64,000 nt of DNA from Eubacterium barkeri (GCF_900107125.1 NZ_FNOU01000008.1:59709-123708); one strand, 5' to 3'. Shown: positions 42,984 to 51,159, counted from the first letter of the stretch. Numbers and translations: made by a program. The notes: a model not told the origin generated them from the letters alone.

Positions 42984-44657
42984 ATGTTTAAAAAACTTCG
43001 AATGGTTCCTGTGGCAATACCACTAGTGATTATGGGGGCGATTATAATCATTTCTTTCATTAGTGGTGAACAGTTTATTGACATCATGACGAACTTCTTT
43101 GTAGGATTAATGAGTGGATTTGGATGGATTGTGCTGTTGGTGGTACTATCAATGGTGATCTTTTTGGTTGTCCTCTTTGTGCATCCCATCGGTAATACTA
43201 AATTTGGTGGCCCGGATGCGAAACCTAAGTATAAAACATGGATGTGGTTCGCCATCTCTCTGTGTGCTGGGATTGGATCGGGAATTGTTTTCTGGGGGGC
43301 AACGGAACCGCTGATGCACTCCTTTAATCCTCCTTTGGAAGCGGGGGTTGTGGCGGGGACAACCGAGGCCATTGTCTGGGGGATGAGCAAATCTTTTCTC
43401 CATTGGTGCTTGTCACCCTATGCCATCTACGTGGTTCCAGGAGTGGTCATTGGATATGCCTACTATAATATGCATAAAGCTTACTCTGTTAGCTCTGGTT
43501 TGGTCTTTCTCAATAATGGGAAGGACTTAAATCCCAAGCTTCAGAACATCATTGATGGTTTCACCATGTTTGCCCTGGTAGGTGGGGTTGCTGGCTCTCT
43601 GGGGTATACGGTTATGCAGATGGGATCCAGTATGGACAGCGTCTTTGGGCTCGGAACGGGTCCCATGATGTGGACGATCCTAGCGGTTGGCATCATTGCG
43701 TTTTATACAATTTCCAGTGCGACGGGGCTCAATAAGGGGCTTGCCTGGATAGCGGATAAAAATGCCTGGATTTATATGGTTCTTTTAGTCTTTATGATTT
43801 TGGTAGGACCGGCATCCTACATTGCAAACTTAACCACGCAATCCTTTGGAAATTATATCAGTAATTTTATCGAGCTGTCCACCTTTACGTCACCGGTCGT
43901 GGGCGGAACCCAGTGGGCCCAGTGGTGGGATGAATACTGGATGGTGGACTGGATGTCCTTTGGAACGCTGATGGGTTTATTCTTTGTCAAACTGGCTCAC
44001 GGGCGGACTATAAGAGAGTTCATTGTTGTCAATTTGTTTATGCCAGCTCTTTTCGGGGTCATCTGGTTTGGTGTGTTTGGCGGCTTTGCGATCCATCTTC
44101 AGATTGCCGGTGTGGCCGACATGGTATCCTTCTTAAATGAATTTGGGCCGGAAGCCTTCATGATGAACCTCTTTAATTATGTACCGGGAACATTGATCGT
44201 CCAAATAGTCATGCTTATCACCATCATTCTCTCTATTGTGACGTGTTGTGACTCCATGACCCAGACCCTGTCATCCATGTCCTTAAAGCATGCCAAGGAT
44301 GGTGCGGAAGCACCTCTGGCCGTTAAGCTGTTCTGGGGTATCTTAATTGGTGCGGTTTCGTTGATCTTCGTTTTGAGTGGAGGAATTGAAGGCATTAAAA
44401 TTGTAAAAACCATCGCCGGATTCCCCATCGTATTCCTCGAATTAATCATGATGCTTGGGTTTATCTACCATATGGTAAAAAAACGGAATAAGCGGGACGA
44501 AGTTGAATATGCCGATTTGGTAAAGGAAAGAAATGCCGAGCTTGATGCTTCCTACGCTGAGGAAATGGCTGGAACCATTAAGAAAAGAGAAGAAAAAGCA
44601 CGGAAAAAGGCAGCTAAAAAAGCTGAAAAGGAAGGAAAAGAATCAACGGAGGATTGA
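42984..44657 (+). CDS. BCCT-family transporter with an altered substrate-binding signature
   Basis: 557 residues from ATG 42984 (GAAGGAG upstream; the longer frame would start inside the promoter). It has 12 predicted transmembrane segments and a long charged C-terminal tail (~515-557, many Lys and Glu) as in osmosensing BCCT proteins. The usual WTVFYWAWW signature of helix 8 is replaced by WDEYWMVDWMSF (~315-326), so at least two box tryptophans are lost and acids appear. The substrate is therefore probably not a simple trimethylammonium betaine. It is under its own sigma-54 promoter, beside both the racemase-MttB operon and the opine-dehydrogenase/PanB operon. Confidence 0.88.
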   Translation: MFKKLRMVPVAIPLVIMGAIIIISFISGEQFIDIMTNFFVGLMSGFGWIVLLVVLSMVIFLVVLFVHPIGNTKFGGPDAKPKYKTWMWFAISLCAGIGSGIVFWGATEPLMHSFNPPLEAGVVAGTTEAIVWGMSKSFLHWCLSPYAIYVVPGVVIGYAYYNMHKAYSVSSGLVFLNNGKDLNPKLQNIIDGFTMFALVGGVAGSLGYTVMQMGSSMDSVFGLGTGPMMWTILAVGIIAFYTISSATGLNKGLAWIADKNAWIYMVLLVFMILVGPASYIANLTTQSFGNYISNFIELSTFTSPVVGGTQWAQWWDEYWMVDWMSFGTLMGLFFVKLAHGRTIREFIVVNLFMPALFGVIWFGVFGGFAIHLQIAGVADMVSFLNEFGPEAFMMNLFNYVPGTLIVQIVMLITIILSIVTCCDSMTQTLSSMSLKHAKDGAEAPLAVKLFWGILIGAVSLIFVLSGGIEGIKIVKTIAGFPIVFLELIMMLGFIYHMVKKRNKRDEVEYADLVKERNAELDASYAEEMAGTIKKREEKARKKAAKKAEKEGKESTED

Positions 44658-44668
44658 TCTTCACCCTA

Positions 44669-44705
44669 AAATGCGCGGCCCCCTTGGGGCAGCGTATTTT
44701 TTTAT
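44669..44705 (+). terminator. Terminator after the BCCT gene
   Basis: GC-rich hairpin (GCCCC/GGGGC core, outer AATGCG/CGTATT) followed by seven T residues. Confidence 0.8.
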
Positions 44706-44767
44706 AGGCACAAGGGAAGGGAAGCAAAAAAGTTTTTATAACAGAAGGGTGCCATAATTTGGGCAGG

Positions 44768-44783
44768 TGCAAAAGGATTTGCT
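44768..44783. promoter_or_regulatory. Probable activator site upstream of the 45031 operon
   Basis: TGCAA-AAGGAT-TTGCT, one mismatch from the palindrome at 42826. A second, weaker site TGCAA-AAAAAG-ATGCA lies at 44851-44866. Distances to the promoter (~180 and ~95 bp) suit sigma-54 enhancers. Confidence 0.55.
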
Positions 44784-44957
44784 TCTGTCTAAAGCGTGCA
44801 GGAAGGGCGTGAATTAGGCAAACCAAGGAAATAGAAGGGGTTTAAAGGGGTGCAAAAAAAGATGCAGGCTTTTGGGAGTAGAGTAGAAATCGATAGACAA
44901 AGGGTAAAGGAACCGTGGTTTTTGGGGGCCTGTATTAATTTTTAAGTTTAACAGAAA

Positions 44958-44973
44958 TTGGCACGCTCCTTGC
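44958..44973 (+). promoter_or_regulatory. Sigma-54 promoter of the opine-dehydrogenase/PanB operon
   Basis: TTGGCAC-GCTCC-TTGC is a perfect -24/-12 match. The expected transcription start lies ~45 bp before ATG 45031. Confidence 0.92.
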
Positions 44974-45030
44974 TTTATATACAGCCAAGAAGTTAAATTA
45001 ATCTTTTAAGATCAAAGGAGAACGAAAATA

Positions 45031-46248
45031 ATGGCAGACATGAGTTATTTGAAGGACAAACCGATTGCAGTACTGGGTGCTGGTGCCGTAGGTAAGGCAA
45101 TTGCCGGAGACTGTGCCCTGGGTGGCGCTAAGGTTCGTATTTGTGATATGGAACCCTTCGCCACAAAGACCCTGGCGAATATTGAGCGTGTGGGAATAAA
45201 ATTTTATGGCGATCAGGTGAACCTCTACGGCTTTGAACGGGAAGGCTTTGCAAAGATGGATAAGGTCACCACCGATGTGGCAGAAGCGGTTAAAGGAGCT
45301 GGGATCATCGTTGTTGCCACTCCGACCTTCGGACATAAGCCCTTCTTTGAAAAACTGATTCCCTGCCTGGAAGAAGGCCAGGTCATTCATATCTTCCCGG
45401 ATAACTACGGTACGTTACTCCTGCGCAAGATGATGCGGGAAGCAGGTTGTACGACGAAAGTTATTATTGGGGGCTGGTCCAGCTCTACCTATGGCAGCCG
45501 TGTAGAAATGCCTGGTGGCGTGATTACCCATAAGATTCGCGTTTACTACCGGGCCATCACCCTCCGTGGGGCGGCGATGCCAGCCTGTGACACCGATGCC
45601 TTCATCGAAAGCTCCAAATACCTGCCCTCCATGGACGCTGTGACCTATGGCGACGGTGCAGTGGCTGGGGATACTGTATTGGATACTGGCTTTTCGAATG
45701 TTAACCCAGTGCTCCATTGCCCTGGTGCGATCCTTGGGGTATCCACTATGGAAAACTTTGGGACCATCTTTGGGGAAGACAAATACAAATTCTCCATTTA
45801 CTCCCACGCCTATTGCCCCTCCATCTCCCAGGTGCAGTACACCTTCTATCAGGAAGAATGTACCCTGGCAGATACCCTGGGTGTTGGCATTCAGCCCTAT
45901 GAAAAGGAACACTTCTTCTCCCGGGAAAATGTTTTAGGTCAGGAATACATGGGCCTTGACTATCTCATTCCCTTCGACAAGCAGGATCCTATCCAGTACG
46001 GTACCGGCCCCTTCGACATGAACAACCGCTACATCACTGAAGATATTCCTGTAGGCTGCTACGTATACCAACAGCTGGGTGATGTTTTTGGCGTAGACAC
46101 CCCGGTGGTGGACTCCATGATTTACCTGGCCAATGCCATCCATGGCAGAAACCTCACTGAAAATGGGTACACCTTAGACTATCTCGGTATTGACGGTATG
46201 TCTAAGGAAGCATTGAACACCTACCTCAGAACCGGTGAATTGAACTAA
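45031..46248 (+). CDS. Opine (octopine/nopaline) dehydrogenase-family NAD(P)-dependent oxidoreductase
   Basis: 405 residues. N-terminal Rossmann fold with VLGAGAVGKA (14-23). A C-terminal opine-dehydrogenase domain contains NVNPVLHCPG with the conserved catalytic His (H229). Opine dehydrogenases join or split N-(carboxyalkyl)amino acids; the family is related to ketopantoate reductase. AAAGGAG precedes the ATG. It is the first gene behind the sigma-54 promoter and is followed 24 bp later by a PanB-like gene. Two readings fit: oxidative opening of an opine-like, N-substituted amino acid, or oxidation of a pantoate-like hydroxy acid to feed PanB in reverse. The sequence alone cannot choose. Confidence 0.85.
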   Translation: MADMSYLKDKPIAVLGAGAVGKAIAGDCALGGAKVRICDMEPFATKTLANIERVGIKFYGDQVNLYGFEREGFAKMDKVTTDVAEAVKGAGIIVVATPTFGHKPFFEKLIPCLEEGQVIHIFPDNYGTLLLRKMMREAGCTTKVIIGGWSSSTYGSRVEMPGGVITHKIRVYYRAITLRGAAMPACDTDAFIESSKYLPSMDAVTYGDGAVAGDTVLDTGFSNVNPVLHCPGAILGVSTMENFGTIFGEDKYKFSIYSHAYCPSISQVQYTFYQEECTLADTLGVGIQPYEKEHFFSRENVLGQEYMGLDYLIPFDKQDPIQYGTGPFDMNNRYITEDIPVGCYVYQQLGDVFGVDTPVVDSMIYLANAIHGRNLTENGYTLDYLGIDGMSKEALNTYLRTGELN

Positions 46249-46272
46249 GTTTACATACAAAGGAGCAGATTA

Positions 46273-47124
46273 ATGGCAAGAAAGAGCATTATTAAATTAA
46301 GAGAAATGAAGGCTGCCGGCGAAAAGGTCGTCTACATCACCGGCTATGATTATTTAACCGCAAAATACGAAGAACGGGCCGGGGTGGATATGATCCTGGT
46401 GGGGGATTCCCTGGGAATGGTTTCCCTGGGTTACGATACCACCTATCCAGTCACCATGGACGATATGATTTCCCATGCCCAGTCCGTACGCCGGGGGGCA
46501 CCCAATACCTTTGTGGTAGGGGATATGCCCTTTATGTCCTACCAGGTTTCCAATGAAGAAGCTGTCATGAATGCCGGCCGTTTTGTGAAGGAAGCCGACT
46601 GCGATGCCATTAAGCTTGAAGGTGGCACTGACAGCGTCTGTGATCGCATCCGTGCGATTTCAGAGGTGGGGATCCTGGTTATGGGTCATATTGGTCTGAC
46701 CCCCCAGTTTGCGGCACAAATGGGTGGTTACCGCGCCCAGGGCAAGAATGCTGATGCCGCTTTGGCCCTCATTGATCAGGCCAAGCGGATCGAAGCCGCC
46801 GGGGCTGCCTTTATCCTGGTGGAGGGTGTGCCAGCAGCTGTGGGTCAGGCCATCGTCGATGAGCTGACCATTCCGGTTTATGGCATCGGCGCAGGGAGCT
46901 ACACCGATGGACAGCTTATTATCTATGCAGATATGGTGGGCTACTACGATGATTTTACGCCGAAGTTTGTCGAAAAATATGCTAATGTTGGTGCTGAATT
47001 GTTAAAGGGCTTCACCACCTATACTGAAGAAGTCCGAAATGGGAACTTCCCCAACAACGATAAGCACGCCTATACCATGTCGGATGAAGAGGTCGCTGCA
47101 TTGCAGGCGGCATTGAAAAAGTAA
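46273..47124 (+). CDS. PanB-like ketopantoate hydroxymethyltransferase in a corrinoid operon
   Basis: 283 residues, a TIM barrel of the PanB family, which moves a hydroxymethyl group between methylene-tetrahydrofolate and a 2-oxo acid. Metal- and substrate-binding residues match E. coli PanB: D45 in VGDSLGM, D84 in GDMPFM, K114 and E116 in IKLEGG, and the catalytic Glu (E184, E. coli E181) in VEGVP. It should therefore still catalyse PanB-type chemistry. No panC, panD or panE lies nearby; instead it is in a sigma-54 operon with a corrinoid protein. That suggests the reverse, C1-releasing direction, or a modified role as a C1 transferase. Calling it panB for pantothenate synthesis would be unsafe. 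Confidence 0.87.
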   Translation: MARKSIIKLREMKAAGEKVVYITGYDYLTAKYEERAGVDMILVGDSLGMVSLGYDTTYPVTMDDMISHAQSVRRGAPNTFVVGDMPFMSYQVSNEEAVMNAGRFVKEADCDAIKLEGGTDSVCDRIRAISEVGILVMGHIGLTPQFAAQMGGYRAQGKNADAALALIDQAKRIEAAGAAFILVEGVPAAVGQAIVDELTIPVYGIGAGSYTDGQLIIYADMVGYYDDFTPKFVEKYANVGAELLKGFTTYTEEVRNGNFPNNDKHAYTMSDEEVAALQAALKK

Positions 47125-47144
47125 AGTTTGAAAGGGGTAATACG

Positions 47145-47768
47145 ATGGCTGATTTAATTCAATTGGGCGAATTTGTTGTCGATGGCAATGAAGAAGCCGT
47201 TCAAAATGCTGTTAATAAGGCATTGGAAGAAAAGGTGGATCCGGTATCCATCATCAATGATGGCCTGCTGGCGGGGATGAACATCGTTGGTGAAGAGTTT
47301 AAAAACGGGGAAATGTACGTTCCCGAAGTACTCATGGCGGCCCGGGCCATGAATGTTGGGATGGACATGGTCAAGCCCCTCATTGCGGATACGGATATGC
47401 CAACCCTCGGGACCATCGTCATTGGGACGGTGAAGGGCGACCTCCACGATATTGGAAAAAACCTTGTTGTGATGATGTTAGAAAGCGCTGGCTTTAAGAT
47501 TGTGGATGTTGGTGTGGATGCTTCCCCCGAGGATTTCGTGGCGGCAGCGGTGGAGAATAATGCGGATATTGTGGCCATGTCTGCCATGCTGACCACCACC
47601 ATGCAGATGATGGACAAGGTTGTGGCGGCCTGTAAGGACGCCGGTGTCGAAGCGCAATACCTCATTGGCGGCGCACCTGTATCCACCATCTTTAGTGAAA
47701 AGATTGGGGCTGTTTATGCCGCAGATGCTTCTGCTGCTGTTGAAAATGCCAAGGAATTAGTGAGCTAG
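47145..47768 (+). CDS. Corrinoid protein of the opine-dehydrogenase/PanB operon
   Basis: 207 residues with the helical cap (~1-88) and the B12 domain carrying DLHDIG (99-104, His101 the cobalt ligand), AMSAMLT and YLIGGAPV. A canonical methyl carrier. It follows the PanB-like gene by 20 bp, so the two are made together, and a partial terminator follows it. Its methyl donor enzyme in this operon is most likely the UroD-type protein at 48794, because no MttB gene is present in the operon. Confidence 0.92.
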   Translation: MADLIQLGEFVVDGNEEAVQNAVNKALEEKVDPVSIINDGLLAGMNIVGEEFKNGEMYVPEVLMAARAMNVGMDMVKPLIADTDMPTLGTIVIGTVKGDLHDIGKNLVVMMLESAGFKIVDVGVDASPEDFVAAAVENNADIVAMSAMLTTTMQMMDKVVAACKDAGVEAQYLIGGAPVSTIFSEKIGAVYAADASAAVENAKELVS

Positions 47769-47803
47769 TACCCCTGGCGGCCTGGCGTGAAAAGATGAAG
47801 CAT

Positions 47804-47839
47804 AGCCCTCTGATTTCGGAGCATTCCGATGGGAGGGCT
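47804..47839 (+). terminator. Partial terminator between the corrinoid protein and EamA genes
   Basis: AGCCCTC (47804-47810) pairs with GAGGGCT (47833-47839) over a branched loop, followed by TTTTTAAAA. It probably lowers, but need not stop, expression of the later genes. Confidence 0.65.
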
Positions 47840-47862
47840 TTTTAAAAAGGGGAGGTCAGTGG

Positions 47863-48756
47863 GTGTCAAGGGGGATTTGGGCAGCGGTTTCCGCGGCATT
47901 GACGGCGGGCCTGCTGCCGGTTTTCACTAAGGTGATGATGAACCTCGGGGTTACCGCTGTCGAGGTGATGGTGGTGCGTTATCTGGGGGTGTTCTTATTT
48001 GCAGGAATGGGTCTGATGTTCAGAGGACAAGGGCTTCGCATTACTGGCCGACAGTTTTTTACCCTGGTGTTATTAACGGTGTTTGGCTATGCCGGTGCTT
48101 GTTATCTGCTGGCGGCCGCCCTGAATTTTTTGCCGGTGGGGATGGTGACCATGCTGTATTTTACCTATCCCCTGTTCACCATGCTGCTGATGACCCTTGT
48201 GTTCCGGGAAAAGCCAACCGGCCGGAAGCTGGTGGCTTTGGCCCTGGCCATCCTGGGCATCGCGGCACTGATGGGCTTTGATTTTTCAGTCTTTAATATG
48301 GGTAGTGTGTTGGCCCTGGGGGCTGGACTGACCTATGGCATCTACCTGGTGGGAATTCAAAAAAGCTGTGTCTGTCAGCTGGATAATATGGTCATCACCT
48401 TCTATTTAGCTGGGATTTCCTGGCCCCTGTTCTTAATCCAGGGATGGGCCATGGGGGTAGCGGACTTTATGACCCTGACACCCACCTCTTGGGGAGTGGG
48501 AATGGTAATGGGGCTGATTACCGTCTTTGTGCTGGTGGTGGTGGCCTATGCCACTAAATCCATCGGATCAACCCGGACATCACTGATTATTGCCTTTGAG
48601 GCAGTGGTTTCCCTGGTCCTGGGAATCCTGATCTTTGGGGAAGCCTGGACAGGCTTTACCCTTATTGGATCAGCCCTTATGCTGGGGGCCGTCATCCTGG
48701 TGACCCGGGAGAAAATATCGCCGTCTGGAAATGATGATCCGGGCGTCAATGGATAA
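47863..48756 (+). CDS. EamA (DMT)-family transporter
   Basis: 297 residues with ten predicted transmembrane segments in two EamA repeats. It starts with GTG 47863, supported by GGAGG 7 nt upstream. EamA proteins often export amino acids or other small metabolites. In this operon it could release the demethylated product or import the substrate. The 3' end is 37 bp before the UroD-thioredoxin gene. Confidence 0.85.
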   Translation: MSRGIWAAVSAALTAGLLPVFTKVMMNLGVTAVEVMVVRYLGVFLFAGMGLMFRGQGLRITGRQFFTLVLLTVFGYAGACYLLAAALNFLPVGMVTMLYFTYPLFTMLLMTLVFREKPTGRKLVALALAILGIAALMGFDFSVFNMGSVLALGAGLTYGIYLVGIQKSCVCQLDNMVITFYLAGISWPLFLIQGWAMGVADFMTLTPTSWGVGMVMGLITVFVLVVVAYATKSIGSTRTSLIIAFEAVVSLVLGILIFGEAWTGFTLIGSALMLGAVILVTREKISPSGNDDPGVNG

Positions 48757-48793
48757 GGCGCATTGCGCGTTCAAAAATTATGGAGGAGACAGA

Positions 48794-50149
48794 ATGGGTA
48801 AGGAATTAATCAAGCAAACACTGCGGCACGAAGGGACAAGCGAGGTGCCATGGGTGCCCTTTGCAGGGGTACACGCCGGGACTCTTAAGGGCTACACGGC
48901 CAAGGAGCTGCTCACCGACGGGGATAAGCTGTATGAATCCCTCATGGAGGTAGCCAAGCTCTATATGCCCGATGGGATGCCGATCATGTTCGATCTGCAG
49001 GTGGAAGCCGAAATATTGGGCTGTGACCTGCTTTGGGCAGAGGATAATCCGCCCTCTGTTATGAGCCATCCCCTGGCAGGGGAAGAGCTGAAGATTCCCT
49101 GCAGCTGCCGGATTCCAAAGAAGACCGATGGCCGAATCCCCATGATCTTAGATGTTATGGGGCGTATGAAGGCATCTGTTGGTGAGGATATTGCCCTCTA
49201 CGGGCTGATCTGTGGGCCTTTGACCCTGGCCTCTCATCTTAGAGGGAGTGATTTCTTTACGGATATGATTGCCAATGCGGAATATGCCAAGGGGCTGTTT
49301 AATTTCTGCGTTGAGGTCTGCAATGCCATGTCATCCTACTATATTGAGGCTGGAATGGACGTCATCGCAGTGGTGGACCCCCTGGTCAGCCAGGTCTCAC
49401 CCCGGATGCAGAAAAAACTTTTCCTGGAATCCTACAAGGTGGTCTACGACTTTATCCGCAGTAAGGGTGCATTGAGCTGCTTCTTTGTCTGTGGCGATGC
49501 CACCAATCAGATCAATGTGATGTGCCAGACCGGACCCGACGGCGTATCTGTGGATGAAAATGTCAACATTGTCGAAGCCAAAAAAGTAACGGATGAGTAC
49601 AATATCACCATCTGCGGGAATATCCCCCTGACCACGGTGATGTACTACGGAACCCAGCAGGATAATATGAAATACATTGTTGAAATGCTGGATTCCATTG
49701 ATCACCATAACCTCATTGTCAGCCCAGGGTGCGATATGCCCTATGCGGTCCCCATGGAAAACACCATCGCCTGCGCCCAGGCCATTAAGCACCCCGAAGA
49801 AGCCCGGGAAATGGTTAAAAACTATGAAGCCGTGGATACCTTTGGGGATGTTGAGCTGCCGGATTACGACCATCTTAAGCGGCCCTTTATTGAGGCCTTC
49901 ACCCTGGATCCGGTACAATGCGCCGCCTGCACCTACATGGAACGGGCCGTCCAGCTGGCCAAGGACGAATTTGGGGATGCCATCGATATTGCCGTGTATC
50001 AATACTGTGTCAAGGAAGACATTGCCAGAACCCAGAAGATGGGTGTGGCCCATTTACCTTCGGTGTACATCAATGGGGAGCTGAAATGGTCCTCCATTAT
50101 CCCTAGTAAGGAAGAAATCTGCGGGGTCATTGAAGCGCTGCTGAAATAG
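48794..50149 (+). CDS. UroD/MtaA-type methyltransferase fused to a C-terminal thioredoxin domain
   Basis: 451 residues from ATG 48794 (GGAGGA upstream). Residues ~1-345 are a uroporphyrinogen-decarboxylase/MtaA-like TIM barrel, the fold of cobamide-dependent methyltransferases. MtaA binds zinc through a His-x-Cys and a later Cys. Here the first site reads CFFVCG (C229, C233), with Phe231 where the His should be, while the later Cys is kept in SPGCDMP (C313). Residues ~365-451 are a thioredoxin-like fold with the redox pair CAAC (C376, C379). It may methylate the corrinoid protein at 47145 or move a methyl from it to a thiol acceptor, with the CxxC pair giving redox control. The true reaction is unknown. 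Confidence 0.83.
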   Translation: MGKELIKQTLRHEGTSEVPWVPFAGVHAGTLKGYTAKELLTDGDKLYESLMEVAKLYMPDGMPIMFDLQVEAEILGCDLLWAEDNPPSVMSHPLAGEELKIPCSCRIPKKTDGRIPMILDVMGRMKASVGEDIALYGLICGPLTLASHLRGSDFFTDMIANAEYAKGLFNFCVEVCNAMSSYYIEAGMDVIAVVDPLVSQVSPRMQKKLFLESYKVVYDFIRSKGALSCFFVCGDATNQINVMCQTGPDGVSVDENVNIVEAKKVTDEYNITICGNIPLTTVMYYGTQQDNMKYIVEMLDSIDHHNLIVSPGCDMPYAVPMENTIACAQAIKHPEEAREMVKNYEAVDTFGDVELPDYDHLKRPFIEAFTLDPVQCAACTYMERAVQLAKDEFGDAIDIAVYQYCVKEDIARTQKMGVAHLPSVYINGELKWSSIIPSKEEICGVIEALLK

Positions 50150-50177
50150 GAAAAAATAAGATTGCAGGAATAAAAAC

Positions 50178-50200
50178 GGCCCGGGGTGAACCTCCGGGCC
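50178..50200 (+). terminator. Hairpin between the UroD-thioredoxin and CobW genes
   Basis: GGCCCGG (50178-50184) pairs with CCGGGCC (50194-50200), followed by only three T residues. Probably an attenuator. Confidence 0.5.
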
Positions 50201-50223
50201 TTTGAAGCAGAAGGGAGAAAGCC

Positions 50224-51159
50224 ATGAAGCTGGTGCTGTTAACGGGATTTTTAGGGGCCGGAAAGACGACGTTGTTAAATATGCTTTTAACAGGAACCCA
50301 GGGAATGCGTGTGGGCATTTTGATGAACGAACTAGGGGCTATCGATATTGACAGCCGGCTGATTCAAACGAAAGATTCCAGGATGGTTTCCCTGACCAAT
50401 GGGTCTGTATTCTGTGCATGCCTGAAGCAGGATTTCATAAAAGGTCTGATTGACTTGCTCAAATTGGATTTGGAAATTGTTTTCGTTGAATCCTCTGGTA
50501 TTTCAGATCCCTCTAATATGCAAACCATTCTTGGGACCGTCTCTAAGGTGTCGGGGCAATCCTATGATTATAATGGTGCGGTTTGTCTGGTGGATGCAGT
50601 GGGATTTTTCAATCAGTATGAAGTGCTGCCGGCGATTCAGCGTCAGATTGTCCATTCAGATCTGGCCATTATTAATAAATGTGACCGGCAGACAGAGGCG
50701 GCTCTCGAATGTATTAAAGGGGAAATTCAAAGCATCCATCCGGAGATGCCCTGTATCCAGACAACCTATTGCCAGCTGGATCCCACTATTTTTTTGGAAA
50801 AATTCAAGCATACACCAGCGGTGGAGGCGGAAACCACCAATACCTGGGAAAGTCGTCCAAAGACCATTGTTTTAAAGGTAGAATCAACCCCTTTACCCTT
50901 AGGAGGCTTGCAGAATTTTCTTGTGGACATAGCACCATACACCTTTAGAATCAAGGGATTTCTAGCGACCGAGCAGGGGAATATGGCAATTAGCGCAGTG
51001 GGGAAAGAAATACAAAGTACGCCATGGGCCACAAGGGTGGAAGGGAATGAGCTGGTGATCATCTCAGCCATTGGGGTATCGATTATCAGCCGAATCATTG
51101 GGTCCTGGCAGCATTTTTTACCTGACTGTAAAATGGATTTGGAGCCGACCAGTCCATAA
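50224..51159 (+). CDS. CobW/G3E-family GTPase with a changed metal-binding motif
   Basis: 311 residues. P-loop GFLGAGKTT (8-16), an ESSGISDP switch near 96 and INKCDRQ of the G3E group, plus a C-terminal CobW domain. G3E GTPases of the COG0523 type are metal chaperones and usually have a GCxCC motif; here the place reads NGSVFCACLKQD, leaving C64 and C66 as a CxC pair. It may bring metal to, or activate, the corrinoid or zinc enzymes of the operon. It lies 74 bp after the UroD-thioredoxin gene, probably as the last gene of the unit. Confidence 0.85.
   Translation: MKLVLLTGFLGAGKTTLLNMLLTGTQGMRVGILMNELGAIDIDSRLIQTKDSRMVSLTNGSVFCACLKQDFIKGLIDLLKLDLEIVFVESSGISDPSNMQTILGTVSKVSGQSYDYNGAVCLVDAVGFFNQYEVLPAIQRQIVHSDLAIINKCDRQTEAALECIKGEIQSIHPEMPCIQTTYCQLDPTIFLEKFKHTPAVEAETTNTWESRPKTIVLKVESTPLPLGGLQNFLVDIAPYTFRIKGFLATEQGNMAISAVGKEIQSTPWATRVEGNELVIISAIGVSIISRIIGSWQHFLPDCKMDLEPTSP

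Larger units (their letters stand above)
44658..45030. other. Control region of the opine-dehydrogenase/PanB operon
   Basis: The 373-bp gap holds the BCCT terminator, two TGCAA-N6-(T/A)TGC(A/T)-type sites (44768-44783 and 44851-44866) and a sigma-54 promoter (44958-44973). No gene is supported. Confidence 0.75.

Noticed and set aside
46273..47124. Annotation of this gene simply as pantothenate-synthesis panB
   Set aside because: The catalytic residues fit PanB chemistry, but a sigma-54 operon with a corrinoid protein and no other pan genes makes a biosynthetic label unsafe.
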